Shown in pieces: positions 8,140-15,945 of a DNA stretch of 64,000 bases. This stretch comes from Nocardia brasiliensis IFM 10847. Its GTDB lineage: Bacteria > Actinomycetota > Actinomycetes > Mycobacteriales > Mycobacteriaceae. Position numbers and translations under genes: made by a program. The notes below the pieces were generated by a model that searched no databases, was not told the origin of the DNA, and saw only the letters and a program-made list of their open reading frames with translations. The stretch spans positions 4,027 to 68,026 of the forward strand of contig NZ_BAUA01000077.1 of NCBI RefSeq assembly GCF_000710915.1, in the 5' to 3' direction. Numbering within the stretch: the first letter of the stretch is position 1; every line of letters begins with the position of its first letter.

Positions 8140-8168
8140 ACCATAGGCAAGTGCGCCGAAGCGCACAA
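8140..8168 (-). promoter_or_regulatory. putative promoter for the whiB7 leader
   Basis: TTGTGC (8168-8163) and TATGGT (8145-8140) are spaced by exactly 17 nt on the minus strand, a good housekeeping-sigma promoter. Transcription would start near 8133, 67 nt before the upstream ORF. It lies just after the uvrD2 stop codon. I did not identify a convincing AT-rich WhiB7 box. Confidence 0.5.
8151..8166. terminator. UUCG-loop hairpin after uvrD2
   Basis: Read on the minus strand, GTGCGC-TTCG-GCGCAC is a 6-bp GC stem closed by an extra-stable UUCG tetraloop, 10 nt after the uvrD2 stop. There is no T-run. It may end uvrD2 transcription. It occupies the spacer of the putative whiB7-leader promoter, so it might also be an operator. 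Confidence 0.45.
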
Positions 8169-8176
8169 CCTATTTT

Positions 8177-10354
8177 CTACCTGCGGTTTTGGGGTCTTGC
8201 GCGCAGCCGCGACGCGATGATCGCGAGCACCTCCGCCCCGTACTGCTCGAGCTTCTTCGCGCCGATCCCGGCGATCGAGGCCAGCGCAGCGTCGTCACCT
8301 GGGAGTTGTTCGGCGATCGCGGTGAGGGTGGTGTCGGTGAACACCACGAACTCCCGCACCCGCAACGTCTGCGCCTTCTCCGCCCGCCACTCCTGCAGAG
8401 CGACCAGCAGCTCGGCATCGAGTTCTGCCGGGCATCGACGACAGCGGCCGAGCATAGTCGCATAGGTGCCGATGAGCGGCTTCGCGCAGACCCGGCAGGT
8501 CGGACGCACGCCTTTGCCGGCGCTCTCGGTGACCGGCGCGGCGATCCGCGAGGCCGGGGAATCGTCGGGCACCAGGCCGTTCAGGAACCGGGAACGCCGC
8601 CTGGTGCGCCGCTTCCCCTCGCCCCACGCCAGCGCCCAGGACAGTTGCAGATGTTCCCGCGCCCTGGTCACGCCGACGTAGAGCAGCCGCCGTTCCTCTT
8701 CGAGGGCGGCCTCGTCGGCGACCTTGCCGTCGCTCTCCAGCACATGCGCGATCGGCATCGTGCCGTCGGCGAGGCCGACCAGGAAGACCGCGTCCCACTC
8801 CAGGCCCTTCGCGGCATGCAACGACGCGAGCGTGACCCCCTGCACGGTCGGTGGGTGCCTGGCCTCCGCGCGCGCCGCCAGCTCTCGCAGCAGGCCGGGC
8901 AGGTCCAGCTCGTCGTCGTGATCGACCAGTTCCTCGGTGAGCCGGACCAGCGCGACCAGGGACGACCATTTCTCTCTCGCCTGCGCGCCCGCGGGTTCGG
9001 TCGCGGTGAGCCCGACCGGCGCGAGCACCGCGCGCACCAGCGTGACCAGTGCCGCGCCGCTGCGCGAGGCCGCGGGCAAATCGTCGCGGGCCGCCGCCTG
9101 GCGCAACACCGTGACGGCCTGTCGCACCTCGGGACGCGAGAAGAAGCCTTCACCGCCGCGCACTTGGTAAGGGATGCCGAGTTCGGTGAGCGCCTGCTCG
9201 TAACTCTCGGACTGGGCGTTGATCCGATACAGCACGGCGATCTCGGCGGCGGGTGTGCCCGCTTCGATGAGTCGCTTGATCGATTTGCCGACGGCGCTCG
9301 CCTCCGCGGGGCCGTCGTCGTATTCGGCGAAGACCGGTTCCGGGCCGTCCGGCCGCTGGCCGATGAGCTGCAGCCGGGTGCCCGCGATGCGCCCGCGCGC
9401 CACCCCGATCACCCGGTTGGCCAGCGAGACCACCTGCGGGGTGGAGCGATAGTCGCGTTCCAGCCGGATCACCGTGGCGTCGGGGAAGCGGCGGGAGAAG
9501 TCGAGCAGATAGCTCGGCGTGGCCCCGGTGAACGAGTAGATCGTCTGGTTGGCGTCGCCGACCACCGTCAGGTCGTCGCGGTCGCCGAGCCAGGCGTCGA
9601 GCACCCGCTGCTGCAGCGGGGTGACGTCCTGATATTCGTCGACCACGAAACTGCGGTAGCGGCCACGGAACTCGTCGGCCACCGCCGGATAGTCCTCGAG
9701 CGCCGCCGCGGTGTGCAGCAGCAGGTCGTCGAAGTCGAGCAGCAGGCCATCGGGGGTGGCCTTGAGTTTCTCGTAGCCCGCGTAGACCTCGGCCACACGC
9801 AGCGCGTCGTAGGGCGGCTCGCGCCGCTGCCTGGCCGCCGCCGCGGGATAGTCCTCGGGCGCGATGAGCGAGGCCTTCGCCCATTCGATCTCGCTGAGCA
9901 GGTCGCGGACGCTGTCGGTGGCCGAGGAGAGCCCGGCCCGGTTCGCCGCCTGCGCGACGATCGGGAACTTGCCATCGATCAGCCGCCACGGCACGTCGCC
10001 GACCACCTGCGGCCAGAAGTACTTGAGCTGGCGCAGCGCGGCCGCGTGGAAGGTACGCGCCTGCACCTGGTTCGCGTCACCGCCCAGGCCGAGCGCCCGC
10101 AGCCGACCGCGGAGTTCGCCCGCCGCGCGAGCGGTGAACGTCACGGCGAGCACCTGGTCGGCCTTCACGTGCCCGGCCGACACCAGGTGTGCGATGCGGT
10201 GGGTGATGGTTCTGGTCTTGCCGGTGCCCGCCCCCGCGAGCACGCACACCGGACCCCGGGGAGCCCGCACCGCGGCGGCCTGTTCGGGGTCGAGGGCATC
10301 CAGCGCTGGGCCGGCGGTTTGGTGCGTGCTGGTTGGCGACACGGCACCCATCAT
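8177..10354 (-). CDS. uvrD2: ATP-dependent DNA helicase UvrD2
   Basis: About 725 residues from ATG 10354 (MGAVSPTSTHQ follows); the frame to 10411 would run into the divergent gene. SF1A helicase motifs are all visible: Walker A GAGTGKT, FVVDEYQDVTPLQQRVLD (motif II), VVGDANQTIYSFTGATP (III), and QGVTLASLHAAKGLEWDAVFLV (V). The C-terminal half carries the features specific to mycobacterial UvrD2: a tetracysteine zinc module (CRVC...CRRC) and an HRDC domain (ASIAGIGAKKLEQYGAEVL). UvrD2 is a 3'-to-5' translocase and helicase, essential in M. tuberculosis. It lies directly upstream of the whiB7 leader, the conserved order. Confidence 0.95.
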   Translation of the reverse strand: MMGAVSPTSTHQTAGPALDALDPEQAAAVRAPRGPVCVLAGAGTGKTRTITHRIAHLVSAGHVKADQVLAVTFTARAAGELRGRLRALGLGGDANQVQARTFHAAALRQLKYFWPQVVGDVPWRLIDGKFPIVAQAANRAGLSSATDSVRDLLSEIEWAKASLIAPEDYPAAAARQRREPPYDALRVAEVYAGYEKLKATPDGLLLDFDDLLLHTAAALEDYPAVADEFRGRYRSFVVDEYQDVTPLQQRVLDAWLGDRDDLTVVGDANQTIYSFTGATPSYLLDFSRRFPDATVIRLERDYRSTPQVVSLANRVIGVARGRIAGTRLQLIGQRPDGPEPVFAEYDDGPAEASAVGKSIKRLIEAGTPAAEIAVLYRINAQSESYEQALTELGIPYQVRGGEGFFSRPEVRQAVTVLRQAAARDDLPAASRSGAALVTLVRAVLAPVGLTATEPAGAQAREKWSSLVALVRLTEELVDHDDELDLPGLLRELAARAEARHPPTVQGVTLASLHAAKGLEWDAVFLVGLADGTMPIAHVLESDGKVADEAALEEERRLLYVGVTRAREHLQLSWALAWGEGKRRTRRRSRFLNGLVPDDSPASRIAAPVTESAGKGVRPTCRVCAKPLIGTYATMLGRCRRCPAELDAELLVALQEWRAEKAQTLRVREFVVFTDTTLTAIAEQLPGDDAALASIAGIGAKKLEQYGAEVLAIIASRLRARPQNRR

Positions 10355-10402
10355 GACAGTGCCCGCCGACAACTCACGCGGCGTAACCAATACTGTCGGC
10401 TC

Positions 10403-11662
10403 GTGGCACACGACACGCCGTCAGCTGACGCCCGCCCGACCGACCGGCACGCAACCTGGATGGAGCTGTTCTTCGACCTGGTCGCGGTCGCGGGCATCGG
10501 CCAGCTCACCCATCTGCTGCATCGCGGCCCGTCGCTGTCCGATTTCGCCCTGTATGTCCTGCTCTACCTGGCCTTCTGGACCGCGTGGGCGTGCATGATG
10601 CTGTACGGCAACATCGCCCGCGACCGCACCAGGATTGCGCTGATGCTCACGACGATGCTCGGCCTCGGCGTGATGGCGAGCGCGGTGGCCGGGATACCGG
10701 ACCGGCACGCGACCACGTTCGCCGCGGTCTACGTCCTCGTGCGCTTCGTCGCCGCGCGGATCTGGGGTCGGGGCGCCTATCTGGTCGACTGGCCGATCGC
10801 GCAGCTGACCGTCGGCGTGCTGCCGTGGATCGTCTCGCTGTGGGTGCCCGAACCGTGGAAGTACTGGCTGTGGGCAGTCGGCCTGGGGCTGGACATGTGG
10901 TTGATGTTCGCGATCAACGGCGAACGGATGGTGGCGGGCGCACAGGAGGCCATCGACCGCAGGTTCCGCCGCTCACGTCGATTCCGCGACGTGGAGCCGC
11001 CGAAGGTCCGGGCGGTGCACACCGATGCCGCGCATCTCGGCGAGCGGCTCGGCCTGTACGTGATCATCGTGCTCGGGGAGGGCTTCATCGCGGTGATCGC
11101 GGCGGTCGGCGACGTCATCTGGCACGCACGGGTGCTCGCCCTCGGGTTCGGCGCGTTCGTGATCCTGGTCAGTCTCTGGGCGCTGACGCTGTTGTACGGC
11201 TTCGTGCCGCGGTTGATGACCGGCGACGATCCGGACCACACGATGCCCAGGCAGTACGTCATGGCCATGCACTGCTGGATCACCGGCGCGATCGCCACCA
11301 TCACGGCCGGCCTCGGACTCGCCGTGGAACACGCGGAAGGTCACGTGTCGACCGGGATCGGCTGGGCGCTGTGCGGCGGCGCGGCAGCGTATTTCGTGAT
11401 CGTCGCGATCGGGGGCGCGCACAGCGCCGCCGGGTGGCGCTGGGTGTGCACCTGGCCGCTGCCCGGCGCGGTACTGGCGCTGATGCTCGGCGTGTTCGGC
11501 CCCCACCTCGGCGCGCTCGGGCTGGTGTACGGCGTCGCGGCGCTGTTCCTCTGGGCGGTGCTGTGGCAGACCCGTGCGGACGGCAAGTGGCGCAAGGGTT
11601 CCGGCCCGGATCGCCCGCGTCGGCACCCCCATCACGGTCTCGGCATCGACGAGGTGCTCTAG
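10403..11662 (+). CDS. LtrA family membrane protein (low temperature requirement A)
   Basis: A 419-residue polytopic membrane protein. The start GTG at 10403 gives VAHDTPSADARP followed by the family signature WMELFFDLVAVAGIGQLTHLL; the long frame upstream is antisense to uvrD2. About ten to twelve hydrophobic segments can be counted (for example FALYVLLYLAFWTAWACMM and LGLYVIIVLGEGFIAVI), with a conserved EGFIAVIAAVGDVIW region. LtrA proteins were named for a Listeria mutant unable to grow in the cold; the biochemical role is not known. The C-terminus is a basic cytosolic tail. It ends 5 bp from the convergent MarR gene and shares a 48-bp divergent region with uvrD2. Confidence 0.85.
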   Translation: MAHDTPSADARPTDRHATWMELFFDLVAVAGIGQLTHLLHRGPSLSDFALYVLLYLAFWTAWACMMLYGNIARDRTRIALMLTTMLGLGVMASAVAGIPDRHATTFAAVYVLVRFVAARIWGRGAYLVDWPIAQLTVGVLPWIVSLWVPEPWKYWLWAVGLGLDMWLMFAINGERMVAGAQEAIDRRFRRSRRFRDVEPPKVRAVHTDAAHLGERLGLYVIIVLGEGFIAVIAAVGDVIWHARVLALGFGAFVILVSLWALTLLYGFVPRLMTGDDPDHTMPRQYVMAMHCWITGAIATITAGLGLAVEHAEGHVSTGIGWALCGGAAAYFVIVAIGGAHSAAGWRWVCTWPLPGAVLALMLGVFGPHLGALGLVYGVAALFLWAVLWQTRADGKWRKGSGPDRPRRHPHHGLGIDEVL

Positions 11663-11667
11663 CCGGT

Positions 11668-12120
11668 TCACCGGTCCCGCAGGGTGCGCAGGTCGGCGGC
11701 GAACGGCCGGGTCCGCGCGCCCAGCAGGCCGAAGAACTCGCGATCGCAGTCCTCCACCGCGACGATCGCCCGGTTCGCCAGCGCCACCCCGACCGCGGTG
11801 GGCGCCAAGGATTTCGCCCGTCGATCGCTCGGATGCGCGCGCCGCTCGACCAGTCCCTTCTGTTCGAGCGCGCGCAACACCTGGGAGGTCATCATCGGGT
11901 CGGTGGCAGCGTGCTCGGCCAGGTCGCGCTGCATGAGCGGCTCGTCATCGCTCGCGAAGTAGGTGAGCGCGGCCAGCAGCACGAACTGCACGTGCGTGAG
12001 ATCGAACGGCGCCAAGGCCGCGCGTTGCGCCGCCTGCCAGCGGTTGGTCACCTGCCAGAGCAGCAACCCGGGACTGTCGTCCGCGCGCGCGAACTCGGTC
12101 CGCAGGCTCGCGTCGGTCAT
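11668..12120 (-). CDS. MarR family transcriptional regulator
   Basis: A 150-residue winged-helix regulator. The MarR DNA-binding core is visible: FVLLAALTYF, DLAEHAATDPMMTSQVLRALEQKGLVERRAHPSDRRAKSLAPT. The start ATG at 12120 overlaps the stop of the EVE gene by 4 nt (ATGA), so translation is probably coupled. As the last gene of a three-gene operon that starts behind a 26-bp palindrome (12981-13006), it most likely represses its own operon there. The closest described role for this subgroup is response to small phenolic or oxidative compounds, but no ligand is indicated by the sequence. Confidence 0.88.
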   Translation of the reverse strand: MTDASLRTEFARADDSPGLLLWQVTNRWQAAQRAALAPFDLTHVQFVLLAALTYFASDDEPLMQRDLAEHAATDPMMTSQVLRALEQKGLVERRAHPSDRRAKSLAPTAVGVALANRAIVAVEDCDREFFGLLGARTRPFAADLRTLRDR

Positions 12121-12560
12121 CGGCCGCACTCGCTCGTCATGGCCCGCGCGATCACGGCGTGGTCGTGTGCGCAGAGTTCGATCAGTCCGCGCCGCAACAC
12201 CATTCCCCAGTTCGGGGTACTGGTGAGGTCCAGCTCACCGCGTAGGTCATCGATCGCCGTTTCCTTGGCGTCGACCCGATAGCTGATCGACCGCCGCCAC
12301 GGCCGGAAGCAGCCGCCGCCGGGCAGCTCGGCCGGTTCGGCCTGCCAGACGGGACGCTCGTCGACGGTGCCGATCGCGGTGAACGCGCGCACGGGCGCAC
12401 CGCTGCGGATCCCGGTGCGGGGCGAGTAATAGATGAGTCCATCTCCGGGCTGCATCCGTTCGACCGCGGCGCGCTTGCCGTGGTCGGCCTGCGTGATGCC
12501 GAGCTCGACGCCGCGCAGGACGTGCTCTTTGGCGACGACGTTGAGCCAGTACCTGGTCAT
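12117..12560 (-). CDS. EVE domain-containing protein (UPF0310)
   Basis: A 147-residue single-domain protein beginning MTRYWLNVVAKEHVLRGVELG, a typical EVE (PUA-fold) protein. The family pattern is present: MQPGDGLIYYSPRTG, PVRAFTAIGTVDERPVWQ and a C-terminal NWGMVLRRGLIEL. EVE/YTH-like domains bind modified bases in DNA or RNA, and some are fused to modification-dependent restriction enzymes; this one is free-standing. It overlaps its neighbours by 4 nt at both ends, in the SRPBCC-EVE-MarR operon. There is no restriction gene nearby, so a defence role is not supported. Confidence 0.85.
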   Translation of the reverse strand: MTRYWLNVVAKEHVLRGVELGITQADHGKRAAVERMQPGDGLIYYSPRTGIRSGAPVRAFTAIGTVDERPVWQAEPAELPGGGCFRPWRRSISYRVDAKETAIDDLRGELDLTSTPNWGMVLRRGLIELCAHDHAVIARAMTSECGR

Positions 12561-12979
12561 GCCCGCACTCGCTCGGCGACCGCGACCAACGCGTCCAGAT
12601 CGGGTTGCACCGATCTCGTGAGGCCACTACCCAGGATGGCGAGCCAGAGCCGCCGCAGTGGCCCGTCGATCGAGACGGTCACGCGCACGACGGTGTGTCC
12701 GTCGACCACCGAAACAGCGTGCGCGAACGTCAATGTCGCGCCGAGCAGCCGGGACACGTCGACGAATTCGGTGTCGGTCAATCGTTCGACGACGAAGCGC
12801 ACCTTCGGGCCGCCCTTGGGTTTCAGCGTTCCGGTCGCCCCCTGGGTGAACGGACCGTCGAGCCGAACCCACTCGGTGTCGGTGTTCCACTCCGGCCAGG
12901 TGGCCGTGTCGGCCCAGCGCGCGAAGAAGACAGCGGGGGCGGCGGTCGAGCGGGCCGTCGCGGTGGCGAGGAGGGTCAT
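12557..12979 (-). CDS. SRPBCC family (START-like) protein
   Basis: A 140-residue protein from ATG 12979. It shows the polyketide-cyclase/START-like fold pattern: ATATARSTAAPAVFFARWADTATWPEWNTDTEWVRLDG, then LKPKGGPKVRFVVERL. Such proteins bind hydrophobic ligands in a deep cavity. It is the first gene of the SRPBCC-EVE-MarR operon. The ATG lies 1 nt downstream of a 26-bp palindrome, and there is no Shine-Dalgarno sequence, so the message is probably leaderless or nearly so. Ligand unknown. Confidence 0.85.
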   Translation of the reverse strand: MTLLATATARSTAAPAVFFARWADTATWPEWNTDTEWVRLDGPFTQGATGTLKPKGGPKVRFVVERLTDTEFVDVSRLLGATLTFAHAVSVVDGHTVVRVTVSIDGPLRRLWLAILGSGLTRSVQPDLDALVAVAERVRA

Positions 12980-12980
12980 T

Positions 12981-13006
12981 GATTTAGTATGCGCGCATAC
13001 TAAATC
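12981..13006. promoter_or_regulatory. 26-bp perfect palindrome, probable MarR operator
   Basis: GATTTAGTATGCG and its exact reverse complement are joined without a gap. The palindrome ends one base before the start codon of the SRPBCC gene. Read on the minus strand it contains TAGTAT, a usable -10 element, placing transcription start about 10 nt before the ATG. MarR dimers bind 16-22 bp palindromes of this kind. AT-rich in an otherwise very GC-rich region. It also lies 65 bp upstream of the divergent mycoredoxin gene. Confidence 0.8.
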
Positions 13007-13070
13007 CGACGCAACACCTTCCCGAGTACGGCAGTGGAACAGCGACGGGCCGTCCGGCGTTGAAAGGTCC

Positions 13071-13328
13071 GTGACTGATGCGACGCCCGACTTGACGATG
13101 TACTCGACCACCTGGTGCGGCTACTGCCGCAGGCTGAAGACGCAGCTGGACGAGGCCGGGATCACCTACGTCGAGATCGATATCGAGCAGGATCCGGCGT
13201 CGGCCGAATTCGTCGGCAGCGTGAACGGCGGCAACCACGTGGTGCCGACCGTGAAGTTCGCGGACGGTTCCACGGCGACCAACCCGTCGCTGGCCGCCGT
13301 CAAGCAGGCGCTCGCCACACTCGCCTGA
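13071..13328 (+). CDS. mrx1: mycoredoxin 1, glutaredoxin-like mycothiol-dependent reductase
   Basis: An 85-residue thioredoxin-fold protein matching Rv3198A. Active site CGYC in STTWCGYCRRLK; the cis-proline and glutathione/mycothiol-binding segment is NHVVPTVKFADGS. Mycoredoxin reduces protein-mycothiol mixed disulphides, using mycothiol in place of glutathione. The GTG at 13071 gives nine residues before the first strand, as in mycobacteria; ATG 13098 would cut the first strand. It lies between uvrD2 and nudC as in M. tuberculosis, though here the LtrA gene and the MarR operon are inserted after uvrD2. Confidence 0.9.
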   Translation: MTDATPDLTMYSTTWCGYCRRLKTQLDEAGITYVEIDIEQDPASAEFVGSVNGGNHVVPTVKFADGSTATNPSLAAVKQALATLA

Positions 13329-13385
13329 CCGAACGCCTCGATCCGATCGTTTCGCCCGCGCGGACCCTGCTGGTCCGCCGCGGTG

Positions 13386-14303
13386 TCATGCCGTCGGTTC
13401 GTCGCCCAGCCCGGCCCAGGATTCGGTGATGGTCCTGGCGATCGAGATCGACCCCGGCAGCAACAGCCGCGCACCCGACCCCTGCGCGGACCAGTCGCCG
13501 ACGATCAGCGCCTCGCGCACTTCGTCGCGGCTGAACCAGTAGGCCTCGGCGATCTCGCCGTCGGAGAACACCAGGGGCTGATCCGGATCGGCGACCGCGG
13601 CGAAACCGAGCATCAGCGAACGCGGGAACGGCCACGGCTGACTGCCGAGGTAGTGGATGTCGCGCACATCGAGGCCGACCTCCTCCTTCACCTCCCGCTC
13701 GACGCAGCGCTCCAGCGATTCGCCCGCCTCGACGAATCCGGCGAGCAGCGAGAACAACGTGGGCGGCCAGCTCTGCTGACGCGCGAGCAGCACCCGGTCC
13801 GCGCCGTCGTGGATCAGGCAGATCACCGCGGGATCGATGCGCGGGAACTCCTCGTAACCGCTCTCGGTGATCCGCGACCAGCCCGCCTTGGCCGAGGTGG
13901 TCGCGGTGCCGTCGGCGCTGTTGAAGGCGGCCTTGTCATGCCAGTTCAGCAGGGCGGCGGCGGTGGAGAGCAGGGCGGCGGTGAGGTCGTCGACGGTGCT
14001 CGCCATGGCGCGCAGGTCGGTCAGCGATCCACTCAGTTCCCGATCCCGCACCGCCCACAGGTGCACGCCGTTGTCGATGCCGAGGAACACCGCGTCGGGG
14101 CTCGGCTCGGGCGACAGCTCGATCGCCTTGTCCAGAACGAGCGCCCCGTCCTCGAAACGGACCTGGCCGCGCTGGTTCACCCGCAGCAGCTTGGCGTCCT
14201 GCCAGCCCGCGAGCAGGGCCTGCGCGTCGGCTCTGGTCTCCTCGGCGCGATCGAGCACGGAACGGGACAGCAGCGGAACATTATTGAGCTGAAAGGCCGG
14301 CAC
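13386..14303 (-). CDS. nudC: NAD(+)/NADH pyrophosphatase NudC (zinc-ribbon cysteines absent)
   Basis: A 305-residue Nudix hydrolase, orthologue of Rv3199c. The Nudix box is complete (G189-L211, GFVEAGESLERCVE then REVKEEVG) and is followed by the NudC-specific SQPWPFP motif (221-227) that selects NAD(H). It hydrolyses NAD(H) to NMN(H) and AMP, and NudC enzymes also remove NAD caps from RNA. The zinc-ribbon region (about 127-142) reads NSADG...TSAKAG, with no cysteines, so the metal site of E. coli NudC is lost. It is encoded just downstream of the K+ channel gene on the same strand. Confidence 0.92.
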   Translation of the reverse strand: MPAFQLNNVPLLSRSVLDRAEETRADAQALLAGWQDAKLLRVNQRGQVRFEDGALVLDKAIELSPEPSPDAVFLGIDNGVHLWAVRDRELSGSLTDLRAMASTVDDLTAALLSTAAALLNWHDKAAFNSADGTATTSAKAGWSRITESGYEEFPRIDPAVICLIHDGADRVLLARQQSWPPTLFSLLAGFVEAGESLERCVEREVKEEVGLDVRDIHYLGSQPWPFPRSLMLGFAAVADPDQPLVFSDGEIAEAYWFSRDEVREALIVGDWSAQGSGARLLLPGSISIARTITESWAGLGDEPTA

Positions 14304-14337
14304 CCCTCGACACTATCGCGCCGCGCCTCGGCTGGTC

Positions 14338-15393
14338 CTACTTGGTCGTGCGCCGGATGTAGAGCAGCTTGTCCCCGGCCTCGAGCGAGTCCACGTCCGG
14401 CTCGCCGACCCGGACCAGCACTCCGCCGCGCACCACACCGAGCACGATATCGCTGAGATGCCGCGGTGAGCCGCCGGTTTCCGACGGTTCCACGTCGCGC
14501 TCGGCGATCGCGAAACCCTCCTCCGGGGTGAGCAGGTCCTCCATCATCTCGACCACCGACGGTGTGGTGGTCGCGATGCCGAGCAGCCGGCCCGCGGTCT
14601 CCGAGGACACCACCACCGAGTCGGCGCCGGACTGGCGCACCAGGTGGGTGTTCTCCGCCTCGCGGATCGAGACCACGATCTTGGCGCTCTTGGTGAGTTC
14701 CCGCGCGGTCAGCGTGACCAGCACGGCGGTGTCGTCCCGATTGGTCGCGACCACCACCGACGCGGCGTTGTGCACGCCGGCCAGCCGCTGCACATCGGAT
14801 TGGGTCGCCGAGCCGTGCACGGTCACCAGGCCCGCGTTCGCGGCCTGCTCCAGCGCGACCATGTCGGTGTCGACCACGACGATATCGGCGGGCTGCACGC
14901 CGTCGCCGAGCATGGCATCGATCGCGGTCCGTCCCTTGGTGCCGTAGCCGACGACCACGGTGTGATTGCGCACGCTGTGCCTCCATCGCTGAATCTTGAA
15001 CGCCTGCCGGGACCGTTCCGTCAGCACGCCGAGGGTGGTACCGACGAGCACGATCAGGAACAGCACGCGCAGCGGGGTGATGATGATGATGTTGGCCAGG
15101 CGCGCGTCCGGCGTCACCGGCGCGATATCGCCGTAACCGGTGGTGGACAGCGACACCGTCGCGTAATAGAACGCGTCCAGGAACGACAGCGGGTCGCCCG
15201 AATTGTCGCGGTAGCCATCGCGGCCGATGTACACCACCAGCGCGGCCGCGAACAGCAGGAAGATGGCGAACAGCACCCGCCTGGACAGCGAAATCCACGG
15301 ACTGGTCTGCACTTCCGGGATGCGCAGGACGCCTACCAGCGCGAAGTGCGGGCGATTCGACAGCCCGAGGGTGCGCGCACGATCACCGAACAA
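14338..15393 (-). CDS. two-TM potassium channel with RCK/TrkA-N domain
   Basis: A 351-residue protein, orthologue of Rv3200c. Two transmembrane segments (VLFAIFLLFAAALVVYI and LRVLFLIVLVGTTLGVL) flank a pore helix and the K+ selectivity filter TTGYGD. The cytosolic part begins with a Rossmann nucleotide-binding RCK domain (HTVVVGYGTKGRTAIDAML) and ends with an RCK_C-like domain (ILGVVRGG, then GDKLLYIRR). It is probably gated by a nucleotide or cation. Next to nudC with a 34-nt gap; the pair is likely co-transcribed. Divergent from the DoxX gene. Confidence 0.92.
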   Translation of the reverse strand: MFGDRARTLGLSNRPHFALVGVLRIPEVQTSPWISLSRRVLFAIFLLFAAALVVYIGRDGYRDNSGDPLSFLDAFYYATVSLSTTGYGDIAPVTPDARLANIIIITPLRVLFLIVLVGTTLGVLTERSRQAFKIQRWRHSVRNHTVVVGYGTKGRTAIDAMLGDGVQPADIVVVDTDMVALEQAANAGLVTVHGSATQSDVQRLAGVHNAASVVVATNRDDTAVLVTLTARELTKSAKIVVSIREAENTHLVRQSGADSVVVSSETAGRLLGIATTTPSVVEMMEDLLTPEEGFAIAERDVEPSETGGSPRHLSDIVLGVVRGGVLVRVGEPDVDSLEAGDKLLYIRRTTK

Positions 15394-15531
15394 TGGACGC
15401 TCCCGCCCTGATACTCATCGGGTCGATCGTCCCCGGCATCGTTTGTCCCTCCGGCACAGCACGGGAGCCTACCTGGTATACCCGGCCGGACCCGGACTCG
15501 ACGCGAACACGGGTGAATGTAAGGCTGCCTC

Positions 15532-15945
15532 ATGGCAGAAAACGCTCACCCGCCCGTCCGCACCGACGGCCGTCGCCCCGCGCTGGTCCTCGCCGCCCTG
15601 CTGTTCCCCATGGGTGTGCTGCATTTCGTGCTGCCCAAGCCGTTCGACGCGATCGTCCCGAAGTACCTGCCGGGCGAACCGCGCAACTACACCTACGCCT
15701 CCGGTGTCGCCGAACTCGGCGTCGCGGCGGCGCTGGCGATCCCGCGCACCCGCGGTTTCGGCGGACGACTGGCCGCCTTGCTGTTCATCGCGGTCTTCCC
15801 GGCGAACGTGCAGATGACGATCGACATGCTGGGCAACAAGAAGTTGCCGCAGGTGGTCAAGATCGGCTCGGTGCTGCGGCTGCCGCTGCAGATCCCGCTG
15901 ATCACGCAGGCGCTGAAGGTGAGCCGGTCGGCGCGGCAGTCCTGA
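15532..15945 (+). CDS. DoxX family membrane protein
   Basis: A 137-residue protein with four predicted hydrophobic helices (ALVLAALLFPMGVLHFVL; ASGVAELGVAAALAI; RLAALLFIAVFPANVQMTI; LRLPLQIPLITQAL), typical of small DoxX-like proteins. Function of this subgroup is unknown; relatives take part in thiosulphate oxidation or oxidative-stress membrane complexes. Its 3' end overlaps the 3' end of adnB on the opposite strand by 44 bp. Confidence 0.8.
   Translation: MAENAHPPVRTDGRRPALVLAALLFPMGVLHFVLPKPFDAIVPKYLPGEPRNYTYASGVAELGVAAALAIPRTRGFGGRLAALLFIAVFPANVQMTIDMLGNKKLPQVVKIGSVLRLPLQIPLITQALKVSRSARQS

Noticed and set aside
8189..10402. Very long plus-strand open frame across uvrD2
   Set aside because: It is the antisense shadow of uvrD2 in GC-rich DNA; its translation is Arg/Gly/His-rich with no family pattern. 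Only the LtrA part from 10403 is real.
12117..12560. EVE protein as part of a defence island
   Set aside because: The neighbours are an SRPBCC protein and a MarR regulator; no nuclease, methylase or toxin is nearby.
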